A stretch of 64,000 bases of DNA, taken from positions 1-64,000 of the forward strand of contig CAIQHU010000060.1 of assembly GCA_903871735.1 (NCBI GenBank), written 5' to 3'. This DNA is from an uncultured beta proteobacterium. GTDB taxonomy: Bacteria > Pseudomonadota > Gammaproteobacteria > Burkholderiales > Burkholderiaceae. Under the pieces are notes generated by a model. That model saw only the letters and a list, made by a program, of their open reading frames with translations. It did not search any database and was not told the DNA's origin. Both the position numbers and the translations under genes were made by a program. Of this stretch, positions 1 through 9,291 are shown one piece after another; position 1 is the first letter of the stretch, and each line of letters starts with the position of its first letter.

Positions 1-1
1 A

Positions 2-1288
2 GCCGCGTTTTAAAAACCAGTGTTCAGTTCTCGTAGTTAATACGAATAGTTTTTTGAGCCCAAGTTCTTTAGCCCTAGCTTCGACGCGTTTAAGGAGACG
101 TTCGCCATCTCCCGTGCCTTGGGTATCGGGGTCAACAGCAAGGCAGGCCAGTTCGCCGATATTTTCTGCAAATTGAAAGAGGGCTGCGCAACCAAAGATA
201 ACGTGATCATGTTCGATCACTGAGAAAGTAGAAATATCTCGTTCGATCACGGATCTTCCTCTTGGGGCAAGGACACCTTCTTCCTCAAGAGGTGAGATGA
301 TTTGAAGAATCCCTCCAACATCATCGATTGTTGCCTCACGCAGATTTTCAATATCAGAGGCTACGATCATGGTCCCTACGCCATCATGTGTAAAAAGTTC
401 TTCTAGAACAGCCCCATCTCGGTTGTGGGGTAGTAGATGAACTCGGCTCACGCCAAGTTTGACAGCTTTTGCTGCAATTAAGAGGAGTGAGCGAAGATCT
501 CCAGGCGGCAGTCCACCTTCACCAAGGTACTTATTGAGCTGAGGGAGAGCGATTTCAGCAATATGTTCGCCTGCGGAATTGAATAGTCCGTTGATGTTGG
601 AGAGAAAGATCAGTTTGTCGGCTTTCAGGGCAGTTGCGGTGGAGCAGGCAACATCCTCATAGGCCAAGTTAAAAGCTTGTCCAGTGGGCGAGAAGCCGAG
701 TGGTGATAAAAGAACGATCTTATGGTGGTCTAGAGACATCTTGATCGATTCATGGTCTACTTTGCGAACGAGACCGGTATGCATAAAATCGACCCCTTCG
801 ACCACCCCAACTGGGCGGGCGGTAATGAAGTTGCCTGAGATGACCGAGATTCGTGAACCTGCCATAGGCGTGTTGGGTAGGCCTTGGCTAAAGCAGGCCT
901 CGATGTCGAGGCGTAACTCTCCGACCGCTTCTTTAACGCACTCCATGGCGGCTGGGTCTGTAATTCGATAGCCCAGCATTTGTCCAGTACCGTAGCGAGC
1001 CTCGATGGAGTGCAAGGCTAGTTGCTCTTGAATTTGTGGGCGAGAGCCATGTACTAAAACAATCCGCATCCCCATGGCATGCAGCATAGCGATATCTTCG
1101 ACCAGATTTTCTAATTCGCTATCCGTAGCGAGTTCTCCGGCAAAGGCAATGACAAAAGTTTTGTTATGAAACGAGTGAATGTAGGGCGCAACATTTCTAA
1201 GCCAGCTGACAAACGGAAAGATATCGGGCTGCGTTTGGGCAGGAGATATTGGATGATTTGGCAGGTTTTTTGATGAATTGCTCGGCAT
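2..1288 (-). CDS. argA: Amino-acid N-acetyltransferase (N-acetylglutamate synthase), 3' end cut by window
   Basis: Acetylates glutamate with acetyl-CoA, the first step of arginine synthesis in the cytoplasm. I translated this from the minus strand. It begins MPSNSSKNLP at the ATG at 1288 and stays open to the window edge (429 codons), ending in WFLKRG, typical of the ArgA GNAT domain. The first ~290 residues are an amino-acid-kinase-like domain (VLVHGSRPQI near residue 79; later LIFLSNINGL), and the rest is a GNAT acetyltransferase domain with the acetyl-CoA-binding stretch DTQGTGDGERLL. This two-domain plan and the expected length of about 440-450 residues fit classical ArgA rather than ArgB. 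It is divergent from hrpA across ~54 bp. Only the last few codons and the stop are missing. Confidence 0.93.
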   Translation of the reverse strand, partial: MPSNSSKNLPNHPISPAQTQPDIFPFVSWLRNVAPYIHSFHNKTFVIAFAGELATDSELENLVEDIAMLHAMGMRIVLVHGSRPQIQEQLALHSIEARYGTGQMLGYRITDPAAMECVKEAVGELRLDIEACFSQGLPNTPMAGSRISVISGNFITARPVGVVEGVDFMHTGLVRKVDHESIKMSLDHHKIVLLSPLGFSPTGQAFNLAYEDVACSTATALKADKLIFLSNINGLFNSAGEHIAEIALPQLNKYLGEGGLPPGDLRSLLLIAAKAVKLGVSRVHLLPHNRDGAVLEELFTHDGVGTMIVASDIENLREATIDDVGGILQIISPLEEEGVLAPRGRSVIERDISTFSVIEHDHVIFGCAALFQFAENIGELACLAVDPDTQGTGDGERLLKRVEARAKELGLKKLFVLTTRTEHWFLKRG

Positions 1289-1342
1289 AAGCGAAAATTA
1301 TAGGATGCTTATTCATCTAAATGCTAAAAAACATTTCTAAAG
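1289..1342. promoter_or_regulatory. Divergent argA/hrpA intergenic region
   Basis: A 54-bp AT-rich spacer between two divergent starts, so it must hold or overlap promoters for both genes. I cannot pick confident -35/-10 pairs. An ATG at 1321 is out of frame with hrpA and has no matching reading frame of interest. Confidence 0.4.
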
Positions 1343-4300
1343 TTGGAAAAATCTCACATTACCATCGAGTTTCCAGAGCTTTTGCCTGTGTCTATCCAGC
1401 GTCAGGCGATTATGGATGCTTTACAACACCACCAAGTCATAATTGTTTGTGGAGAGACAGGCTCGGGTAAAACAACCCAATTATCAAAAATTTGTCTTTT
1501 GATGGGGCGTGGTCGGCTCAATGGAACAGATCGGATGATTGGCCATACCCAGCCACGAAGAATTGCTGCGACTGCTACTGCCAAGCGCATTGCTCAGGAG
1601 TTAGGAAGCCCTTTAGGACAAGATGTGGGTTTTCAGGTGCGGTTTTCGGATAAGACGAGTGCTACGACCTCGATTAAGTTGATGACAGATGGTATTTTGC
1701 TAGCTCAGACACAGCAGGATCCCTTATTAAAAGCTTATGACACTCTAATTATTGATGAGGCCCATGAACGCAGTTTAAATATCGATTTTTTACTAGGTTA
1801 TTTAAAGCAGATATTACCTAAACGACCTGATTTAAAGTTAATTATTACATCAGCAACATTAGATGCTGATTTATTTGTAAAGCATTTTTCTAGTTTAGGG
1901 CAGGCCGTGCCGATCATTGAGGTAAGTGGTCGATTATTTCCGGTTGAGTTACGTTATCGTCCTTTGGATGCTCCAATCCTAAAAGCGGGTAAGGATGCTC
2001 GCGAGGGTAAAGATAGGAAGGAGACTCAAGAACTGAGTGAGGCGATTGTAGAGGCCATTTCCGAGTTATGGCAGCAAGGTGTGGCGGGTGCCGGAGATAT
2101 TTTAGTTTTCTTACCAGGTGAGCGAGAGATACGGGAATGCGCGAGTGCTATTAGAAAAGATATTCATTTAATACAACGATTCCAACCGACGATAATGACA
2201 TTGTTTGCTAGGCAGTCAGTCACTGAGCAAGAGCGTATATTTCAGCCTAGCAATAGCCGACGAATTGTACTTGCCACGAATGTTGCAGAGACCTCATTAA
2301 CTGTTCCGGGAATTCGTTTTGTGATTGACACTGGCGTGGCTCGGATGAAGCGCTACTCGTATCGCAATAAAGTTGAGCAGTTACAAATTGAGCCAATTGC
2401 CCAATCAGCCGCAAGGCAAAGGGCCGGTCGATGTGGGCGAGTGGCGGATGGTATTTGTGTGCGTTTGTATAGTGAGGAGGACTTCTTAGCTAGGCCAGTG
2501 CACACGGATCCGGAGATTTTGCGAAGTTCCTTAGCGGCTGTGATTTTAAAGATGGCTTCGCTAAAACTCTCGCGCATAAATGAATTCCCATTTTTGCAAG
2601 CGCCTCAGGGGCGGGCAATTAGTGATGGCATTCAATTACTAGAAGAACTAGGGGCCGTTGAATCCGAGGAAACAAATTTAGGACGAGGAGTCAGATTAAC
2701 AGCGATTGGTATCGAGATCGCTCAATTACCATTAGATCCTCGGGTTGGAAGAATGTTACTTGCCGCAAAAGATCAGCATGCCTTGCGAGAGGTTTTAATC
2801 ATTGCCACGGCGCTAGCAATTTTAGACCCGCGTGAACGCCCTGCTGAATTGAGTCAGGCTGCGGATCAGGCTCACCGTATTTTTGTTGACGAGCAATCAG
2901 AATTTTTATCCTATATGAAATTGTGGGATTGGTATCAAAGGGCTGTTGAGCAAAAGATGAGTCAGCGTAGTCTCGAGCAATATTGTCGGGGGAGTTTTGT
3001 GTCTGCAAGGCGGATGCGCGAATGGAAAGATGTGCATAGTCAATTACAGCGCTTACTTATTGAGCAAGGATGGAAGGAAAACACCGTAGCGGCAACCTAT
3101 GAACAAATACATACATCCCTCTTAACTGGCTTACTCGGAAATATCGCCAAAAAAGCGGCGGAAGATATTTTCTATGAAGGTGCTCGTGGGATTAAATTAA
3201 GTATTTGGCCAGGATCTTTCATTAGTAAGAAAGTTGGCGCTTGGATAGTTGCTGCAGAATTAGTTGAAACACATCGCATCTATGCCAGAACAATCGCCAA
3301 AATAGACCCTAGATGGGTCGAGAAAATTTGTTCGCACCGTTTGGTCATGTCATGGAGTGAGCCCTTTTGGGATACAAAAACGGGTGAAGTGATGGCACAT
3401 GAACAGGGTTCTTTATACGGTTTAGCCTTGTATCATGGCCGTAAAGTGCGTTATGGACTAATGGATCCAGCGCAGGCTAGACAGTTATTTATTCAACGCG
3501 CTTTAGTTGAGGGTGTTTTATTTGGTTCAGCAGAAATCTCCCAACTTCAAAAGCAAAGTGGGAGGTTATTTCATTTCTTTTGGCACAACGTGCAGATGGT
3601 TAAAGAGGTGGAGGCGATTGAGCACCGCTCTAGACGGCAAGACGTTTTAGTGAACGATTTAATGATTGCTGAATTTTACGATTCCAGATTACCTAAGTCG
3701 GTATTAAGTCGGGCTACTTTACAAACATGGTTGGAGCAAGACGGTGCGCATCAAGAGATCTTAAAGTTGCAAAAGGATGACTTAATGCGACATGAAGCGT
3801 TGAGTATTACTGATGATCGATATCCAAAAAAGATGGTTGTATCTGGCACTGCGTTAAAGTTGTCTTACCACTTTGAGCCAGGAAGTTTAAGGGATGGAGT
3901 CACCTTAGAGTTACCTTTAGCTTTTTTAAATCAAATTGATGCACGGGTTTGTGAATGGCTAGTTCCGGGTTTATGCATTGAAAAAATTCACTTGTATTTA
4001 AAGACATTACCCCAAAAATTACGTCGCCATTGCGTACCGTTGCCAAACTATGCAAAGGATTTTATTGAGCGCTGTTTGGAGGGCAAAACTTTTTATCAGG
4101 GCGATCTTTTGGAAGCTTTAATGAAGGATATTTGGTCTGAGAGAAAGGTTCAGGTCAAGCGGATTGATTTTCGGCCTGAAAACATTCCGGTACATTGCTT
4201 GATGAATTTTCGATTAGTCGATGAACATGGTCGTCAATTAGAGTTAGATCGTCGTCTAGATTTCTTACGAAGCGGTTATGCCAAAGAAGCGCGAGCAGTT

Positions 4301-5386
4301 TTTCAGGAAGTTGCTACGCAGGCCATGAACCAAGGGTTAGTTGAAATCAAGACTGATAGTCCTTTGTTTAGGAATGCACATCTAGATACGACTCAGGGTG
4401 ATTCTACTGAGGTAGTTCAACACGTTGGTGAGGGCTTGATTGAAAATGGGCGCTCGAACGAAAAGTCTCTAATCGTTAAGCAGGCTAACCCACAATCCGT
4501 CGTTCAGGGATTGCCATTTACGCATGATCGTGTGATTACTGAATGGAGTTTTGGTGAATTACCTGAGTTACTAGAGATGGTACGGGGTCAGCAAACACTC
4601 TATGGATACCCAGCTTTAGTTGATCAGCAGGCGCATTGTGTGATCCAAGTATTTGATGATCCAGCATTAGCACGTAGAACCCACTTTATAGGACTTCGGC
4701 GATTATTTTCAATCGCTCAAAAAGACACTATTAAGTCATTAAACAAACAATTACCTAGTGCGCGGGAGATTGGTTTATTGTTTATGCAAATTGGTACTGT
4801 TGAGGAAGTATTGGGGCAAATTGTAGATTTAGCACTGGAGCGTTCTGCGCTGTATGACCCTTTACCGCATGATCAACAATCCTTTGAGCTCCGTTTATTA
4901 GCTAGTCGTGGCAAGCTAGCGCTCATTGCTCAGGAGATTGCTCGGCAGGTACTAGCATGTTTAGAGGCATATAGTGAGGCGCAAAAGAAGTTAGCGCAAA
5001 ATAAGTCTGTAGCCAATTTAGCGTATGAAGATATCAGTGCGCAATTAAAGTTACTCATTCATGGGCGTTTTGTAGCTACCACGCCCTATGAACAGCTAGT
5101 TCATTTACCTAGATATTTAAGGGCTGTTATTGTCCGGTTGGATAAGTTGCGTAGTAATCTGGTTAGAGACGGTCAGAATCAATTGGAGTGGCAAAAACTG
5201 CATAGAAAATGGTTGCAAATGATGCAGTCGCAGGCTGGAAATTATTTAGAAGAGGGGCGTGAATTAGCACAAATTCGTTGGCAGTTTGAGGAGTTAAGAG
5301 TCGTTTTGTTTGCCCAAGAATTAAAAACACCTACTCCAATGTCAATCAAGCGCTTAGAAAAAATATTACTCAGCCTTCAAGGGTAA
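1343..5386 (+). CDS. hrpA: ATP-dependent RNA helicase HrpA (DEAH family)
   Basis: A cytoplasmic DEAH-box helicase; HrpA in other bacteria processes mRNA and rescues collided ribosomes. Visible motifs are Walker A GETGSGKT (residues 37-44), DEAH at 138-141, SAT at 170-172 and motif VI QRAGRCGR at 359-366. A long C-terminal half follows, containing the helicase-associated, OB-fold and DUF3418-type regions characteristic of HrpA. The 1347 residues match the usual ~1300. The start is a TTG; an in-frame TAA lies at 1325-1327 and no ATG intervenes, so TTG at 1343 is the natural choice. The next gene starts 11 bp after its stop, suggesting co-transcription with the envelope genes downstream. Confidence 0.96.
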   Translation: MEKSHITIEFPELLPVSIQRQAIMDALQHHQVIIVCGETGSGKTTQLSKICLLMGRGRLNGTDRMIGHTQPRRIAATATAKRIAQELGSPLGQDVGFQVRFSDKTSATTSIKLMTDGILLAQTQQDPLLKAYDTLIIDEAHERSLNIDFLLGYLKQILPKRPDLKLIITSATLDADLFVKHFSSLGQAVPIIEVSGRLFPVELRYRPLDAPILKAGKDAREGKDRKETQELSEAIVEAISELWQQGVAGAGDILVFLPGEREIRECASAIRKDIHLIQRFQPTIMTLFARQSVTEQERIFQPSNSRRIVLATNVAETSLTVPGIRFVIDTGVARMKRYSYRNKVEQLQIEPIAQSAARQRAGRCGRVADGICVRLYSEEDFLARPVHTDPEILRSSLAAVILKMASLKLSRINEFPFLQAPQGRAISDGIQLLEELGAVESEETNLGRGVRLTAIGIEIAQLPLDPRVGRMLLAAKDQHALREVLIIATALAILDPRERPAELSQAADQAHRIFVDEQSEFLSYMKLWDWYQRAVEQKMSQRSLEQYCRGSFVSARRMREWKDVHSQLQRLLIEQGWKENTVAATYEQIHTSLLTGLLGNIAKKAAEDIFYEGARGIKLSIWPGSFISKKVGAWIVAAELVETHRIYARTIAKIDPRWVEKICSHRLVMSWSEPFWDTKTGEVMAHEQGSLYGLALYHGRKVRYGLMDPAQARQLFIQRALVEGVLFGSAEISQLQKQSGRLFHFFWHNVQMVKEVEAIEHRSRRQDVLVNDLMIAEFYDSRLPKSVLSRATLQTWLEQDGAHQEILKLQKDDLMRHEALSITDDRYPKKMVVSGTALKLSYHFEPGSLRDGVTLELPLAFLNQIDARVCEWLVPGLCIEKIHLYLKTLPQKLRRHCVPLPNYAKDFIERCLEGKTFYQGDLLEALMKDIWSERKVQVKRIDFRPENIPVHCLMNFRLVDEHGRQLELDRRLDFLRSGYAKEARAVFQEVATQAMNQGLVEIKTDSPLFRNAHLDTTQGDSTEVVQHVGEGLIENGRSNEKSLIVKQANPQSVVQGLPFTHDRVITEWSFGELPELLEMVRGQQTLYGYPALVDQQAHCVIQVFDDPALARRTHFIGLRRLFSIAQKDTIKSLNKQLPSAREIGLLFMQIGTVEEVLGQIVDLALERSALYDPLPHDQQSFELRLLASRGKLALIAQEIARQVLACLEAYSEAQKKLAQNKSVANLAYEDISAQLKLLIHGRFVATTPYEQLVHLPRYLRAVIVRLDKLRSNLVRDGQNQLEWQKLHRKWLQMMQSQAGNYLEEGRELAQIRWQFEELRVVLFAQELKTPTPMSIKRLEKILLSLQG

Positions 5387-5397
5387 AATAGGCAACT

Positions 5398-6636
5398 ATG
5401 TGGACTGAATTAGAACGACTATTAAATCGATTGAATACCAACCTGAAAAGCGTATTTTATGCGCCAGCCTTGTTGCTTTTGTTAGCGCCTTTTTGGGGCG
5501 CGGCCTTGGCGCAGAACAGTCAGCAAAGCATTTTGGCTCAGGCGGCTCAGTCATCAACAAACGCTTCCACAAACATATCAACGAACACATCAACGAACTC
5601 GTCCGCAAATCCTTCTGTAAATAATGCCTCAAGCCAACAGCCTTCTTCAGGTCTGCAGTCCCAAGCACCCTTAGGTTCTAGCCCTGAACCGAGAGCAACC
5701 AGTTCTTCTTCAAGTTTGTCAAGCGCTCCGAAGATAGCGATAGTTTTGAACTCTGGTTCGGCGACCGTCTCGCGCATTGACATGCAAAATCGGGTTGTTA
5801 TTGATGAGTTTCACGTAGGTAAAGAGCCACATCACCTAATGATGATGCCTGACCAGAAAAATCTCATTGTAGCTAATGCTGCGGGTGATAACTTAGTTGT
5901 TTTGGATGCTGCCACCGGTTTAAAAGGGGCCATAATCCCTAAAATTATAGATCCCTATCACATTGCTTATTCTCCGAATAAGAAATGGTTTGTCGTGGCT
6001 GGTAATCGGCTTGATCGCGTTGACTTGTATCAAGTTGTCAATGGGGAGATTATGCAGCCGCCTAAGATTTTTAAGATTCCCAAAACACCCAGTCATATTG
6101 CTATTACTAGTGACAGTAAAACTGCTTTTGTAACATTGCAAGACAGCAATCAATTAGTTGCGATTGATTTAGAAAAGCAAGTTGAATTATGGAAAATGCC
6201 GGTTGGAAAAATGCCGGCCGGCGTGTGGTTAACTCCAGGAGACCGTTATCTACTTATCGGTATGACGGGGGAGGACTATGTTGCTGTGATTGATTGGAAA
6301 AATCAAAAGCTCATGAAAACGATTAAGACGGGCCGAGGGGCGCATAACTTTCGACCACTGGGTGATAGTCGGCATATTTTTATTACCAATCGAGTTGATT
6401 CGACCATCAGTAAGATCGACATGGATACGCTTGAAAAGGTTTTAGATATTAAGGGTTTGCCTGCAGGGCCAGATTGCATGGATATTACACCGGACCAAAA
6501 AGAATTATGGGTCACTTTTCGATTCTCGAAAAAAGTGGGGATTATTAATTTAACCAATTATCGATTAGAAAAAACCATTAAGGTGAGCAATAGTCCTCAT
6601 GGGGTATTTTTTACGCCTAGCGCTTCTTGGCAATGA
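5398..6636 (+). CDS. Secreted YVTN-family beta-propeller repeat protein
   Basis: A probable periplasmic beta-propeller protein of unknown function. Residues ~18-38 form a hydrophobic signal peptide ending ALA-Q. Residues ~40-112 are a Ser/Thr/Asn/Gln-rich linker that includes a four-fold STNx repeat (53-68). From ~113 to the end, repeats of the type VVDAATG / VAIDLEKQ / AVIDWKNQ, with recurring P(H)HxxxxPD segments, match YVTN or cytochrome-D1-like propeller blades. There is no CxxCH heme motif, so it is not itself a nitrite reductase or cytochrome. It sits 11 bp after hrpA and ahead of a polysaccharide deacetylase, which fits an envelope role. The specific ligand cannot be told from sequence. 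Confidence 0.8.
   Translation: MWTELERLLNRLNTNLKSVFYAPALLLLLAPFWGAALAQNSQQSILAQAAQSSTNASTNISTNTSTNSSANPSVNNASSQQPSSGLQSQAPLGSSPEPRATSSSSSLSSAPKIAIVLNSGSATVSRIDMQNRVVIDEFHVGKEPHHLMMMPDQKNLIVANAAGDNLVVLDAATGLKGAIIPKIIDPYHIAYSPNKKWFVVAGNRLDRVDLYQVVNGEIMQPPKIFKIPKTPSHIAITSDSKTAFVTLQDSNQLVAIDLEKQVELWKMPVGKMPAGVWLTPGDRYLLIGMTGEDYVAVIDWKNQKLMKTIKTGRGAHNFRPLGDSRHIFITNRVDSTISKIDMDTLEKVLDIKGLPAGPDCMDITPDQKELWVTFRFSKKVGIINLTNYRLEKTIKVSNSPHGVFFTPSASWQ
5554..5613 (+). repeat. 12-bp in-frame tandem repeat coding for STNx units
   Basis: Within the linker of the beta-propeller protein, successive 12-nt units code STNA, STNI, STNT and STNS, followed by degenerate SANP and SVNN units. The units differ by a few bases. 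Copy-number change would keep the frame and only alter linker length. Confidence 0.75.
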
Positions 6637-6715
6637 CTTTTTTAAGGGGTTTAGTGGTGTATCCAAATAATTGGAGTTTGAGGATTTTGGTAGTGGGGTG
6701 AGGGGAATAAAGGGG

Positions 6716-7480
6716 ATGAAAAATCATTTTTTGAGGTTTCGTTTGCTATGGATATGTTGGGTAGTTTGCCTGAGCTTAGGAAGCCCAAGTTTTGTGCAGG
6801 CTAGTTGCCTTAAGCCGATTTATTTGACTTTTGATACTGGTAATATGTCCGTTGCGAAACACGTTGCAGATGTGTTGCGCAAACATGGGGTGCGCGCGAC
6901 CTTTTTTTTATCGAATGAAAAGACTTTCCGTAACGATTTTGCCTTAGATGATTCATGGCAAAGTTTTTGGCAGGCTTTAGTTCAAGATGGGCACAAGTTT
7001 GGGAGTCATACTTGGGATCACACTTATTGGCAGAAGGATCAATCGGCTGAGTTAGTGCTTGTCAAGTCGCAATTTGGACCAAATGCTAATCGACTTGAGA
7101 CAGTAAATGCTAGACAGTACTGTCACATGTTAAAGCAAGTTGAGCAGCGTTTTATCGAGTTAACTAGTCGTAACTTGGATCCGATTTGGCGTGCACCAGG
7201 CGGGAAGGTTTCTCCGCAATTGATTGCGATGGGTAAGAGTTGTGGTTTTGTCCATATCGGTTGGAGTAAAGCGGGATTTTTAGGGGATGAATTATCCTCG
7301 GAGAAGTTCTCAAATAGTACTTTATTGGCAAATGCTTTAGCAAATTTGAGGGCGGGTGACATTGCCATGGCCCATTTAGGTATTTGGTCGCGAAAGGATC
7401 CGTGGGCCTTAGGAGTTTTAGAGCCATTAATTATTGGTTTAAAAGAGAAGGGTTATTGTTTTGCGACGATTGGGAAATAA
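6716..7480 (+). CDS. Polysaccharide deacetylase (NodB-like, CE4 fold), exported
   Basis: Probably an exported carbohydrate-esterase-4-type deacetylase acting on an envelope polysaccharide. I start it at ATG 6716, preceded by AGGGG, rather than the upstream TTG at 6671. The ATG gives a clean signal peptide (residues 1-29, ending VQA) and 254 residues in all. NodB motifs are visible: motif 1 LTFDTG (D40, T41), motif 2 SHTWDH (H98, H102), motif 3 WRAPGG (R159) and a late AHLG. Motif 1 is normally TFDDG, whose second Asp is a metal ligand. Here it is Thr, so metal binding or activity may be altered. It lies 3 bp before the sterol desaturase gene. Confidence 0.85.
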   Translation: MKNHFLRFRLLWICWVVCLSLGSPSFVQASCLKPIYLTFDTGNMSVAKHVADVLRKHGVRATFFLSNEKTFRNDFALDDSWQSFWQALVQDGHKFGSHTWDHTYWQKDQSAELVLVKSQFGPNANRLETVNARQYCHMLKQVEQRFIELTSRNLDPIWRAPGGKVSPQLIAMGKSCGFVHIGWSKAGFLGDELSSEKFSNSTLLANALANLRAGDIAMAHLGIWSRKDPWALGVLEPLIIGLKEKGYCFATIGK

Positions 7481-7483
7481 TAC

Positions 7484-8482
7484 GTGATGGGTATTTTTGA
7501 TATGGCGCATGAATGGCTCATGCAAAATACGGTATTGCCTTTTTTATATTATGTTGGTTGGATGGATTTGGCGGAGGACGCCAATTTCGCGTTAGATTGG
7601 TTTTTACTTGGGATATTGCAGTTATGCGTGATTGCTTTTATTTTTAGACCGCTAGAATCATCCGAGCGTCCTGAGGTATTTGGAGCGGGAGCGAGTAATT
7701 CCATGCAGGATTGGGGAGCAGATCATCGCCAGGCTATTCGGGTTGACTTGATTTATACCGTGATTAATCGCTTAGGTATTTTTCATGTATTCTTCTTCTT
7801 CTTTTTCTCGGAAATTTTTATTAGTTTGAGTGCGCAGTTGCATGATTTTCGTTTTGAGCGTTGGAATGTTGAACTATGGTGGCCTGGAGTGACATCGAAT
7901 CCCTTAGTGAGTTTATTTATTTATCTGATTCTTTTCGATTTTGTAGATTACTGGTATCACCGAATCTCACACCGTTTTGGTTGGTGGTGGCAGCTACATG
8001 CTTTGCACCACAGCCAACAACACATGACGTCTTGGTCAGATAACCGCAATCACTTTGTAGATGATTTGATCCGAGCGATCGTGTTTTCTAGTGTTGCGTT
8101 ACTAGTTGGGGTTGAGCCTGGGCAATTCTTACTCATTATTATGTTGAGTGAGTTAATACAAAGTTGGCAACACGGTTTTTATCAAAACAATTTTTGGTAT
8201 CTTAAATATGTGCTTGTAACCCCACAATTTCATCGCTTACACCACGCGATTGATTTGGGTTATGAAGCCCCGGGTCGGCCTGGGGTGCTGGGCGGATGTA
8301 ATTTTGGGGTATTACTACCTTGGTGGGATTTGCTCTTCCGAACGGCCTCTTTTGATTTTACCTATCGTCCAACAGGGGTAAGAGACTGGCCGTTGCCATC
8401 CGATCTATGGGCTCAGCAGTGGATTGCTTTAAGACGCTCTTGGCAGAAGACGGCTTTTCCTCAATGGATGGTTTCTAAATGA
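7484..8482 (+). CDS. Sterol desaturase / fatty acid hydroxylase family membrane protein
   Basis: An integral membrane di-iron enzyme of the fatty acid hydroxylase superfamily, likely oxidising a lipid at the inner membrane. The histidine clusters are in the family order: HRISH (159-163), HALHH (172-176) and HRLHH (250-254). They are surrounded by several hydrophobic segments (~14-27, 41-54, 97-115, 140-156, 197-225). A run of six Phe occurs at 103-108. The start is GTG 7484 or the next codon, ATG 7487; the protein changes by one residue. It overlaps the next gene by 4 bp (ATGA), so the two are translationally coupled. The substrate is unknown; bacterial members act on sterols, hopanoids, carotenoids or ether lipids. 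Confidence 0.88.
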   Translation: MMGIFDMAHEWLMQNTVLPFLYYVGWMDLAEDANFALDWFLLGILQLCVIAFIFRPLESSERPEVFGAGASNSMQDWGADHRQAIRVDLIYTVINRLGIFHVFFFFFFSEIFISLSAQLHDFRFERWNVELWWPGVTSNPLVSLFIYLILFDFVDYWYHRISHRFGWWWQLHALHHSQQHMTSWSDNRNHFVDDLIRAIVFSSVALLVGVEPGQFLLIIMLSELIQSWQHGFYQNNFWYLKYVLVTPQFHRLHHAIDLGYEAPGRPGVLGGCNFGVLLPWWDLLFRTASFDFTYRPTGVRDWPLPSDLWAQQWIALRRSWQKTAFPQWMVSK

Positions 8483-9291
8483 ATATTTTGTTACGGTCTT
8501 TTGGCTTATCCTTGCGAGATATTTTTCATCCGCGCATTGTGTGGCTATCGATTCGACCATTTGCGATAACAGGTTTATTGTGGTTGGTGATTTTGTGGTT
8601 TTCATGGACTCCGATGCTCGATTTCACGAAGCAATTGATTACAGAATCATGGCTGACGCAATGGTTAGCTGATTTGATTGTAAAAATCGGCTGGGATGGT
8701 TTTAGGGGTGTACTTAGCCCTTATCTTGCCTTAGTCGTGCTTATGCCCTTACTCGTCGTTTCTTTATTGATGATTGTCTCGTTGACAACGACGGACGCGG
8801 TTCTAGGCCACGTCAGCAGGCAAAATACGTATCGTGAGATGGAAAGTTTGCAAGGCGGATCTTTGCTAGGTAGTGTTTGGTTAACGATTTGGGCAACTGG
8901 TTTATGTTTACTTGGGATGCTCATTACTCTCCCTTTTTGGTGGATTCCGCCATTATTTGCGTTCATACCCCCTATAATTTGGGGGTGGTTGACTGCCCGG
9001 TTAATGTCGTATGATGTCTTGGCTTTACATGCCTCATCGGTTGAGCGCAGTCATTTGATGCGGTTGCATCGATGGCAATTACTTGGAATGGGTATTGGAG
9101 TTGGTCTTTTGGGAGCGGTACCAACCTTTTTTTGGTTTTCTAGTATTTTTATGTTAGTTCTGTTTCCATTTGTTTCAATATTCATGTTGTGGGTTTATTC
9201 TTTAGTTTTTATCTTTGCCGCACTTTGGTTTTCGCATTACTTATTATTCGCTTTAAAACAGCATCGCCAGTTACAAGGAGAAAGCATTTGA
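8479..9291 (+). CDS. EI24 domain-containing inner-membrane protein
   Basis: A 270-residue polytopic membrane protein with about five hydrophobic stretches (~27-43, 80-103, 134-170, 200-222, 226-255). The composition and pattern fit the EI24/CysZ-like family, whose best-known bacterial member CysZ handles sulfate uptake. No sulfate genes are nearby, so I would not call it cysZ. It is coupled to the desaturase upstream (4-bp overlap) and its stop overlaps the TTG start of the cinA-like gene. The family assignment is moderately sure and the function is unknown. Confidence 0.75.
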   Translation: MNILLRSFGLSLRDIFHPRIVWLSIRPFAITGLLWLVILWFSWTPMLDFTKQLITESWLTQWLADLIVKIGWDGFRGVLSPYLALVVLMPLLVVSLLMIVSLTTTDAVLGHVSRQNTYREMESLQGGSLLGSVWLTIWATGLCLLGMLITLPFWWIPPLFAFIPPIIWGWLTARLMSYDVLALHASSVERSHLMRLHRWQLLGMGIGVGLLGAVPTFFWFSSIFMLVLFPFVSIFMLWVYSLVFIFAALWFSHYLLFALKQHRQLQGESI

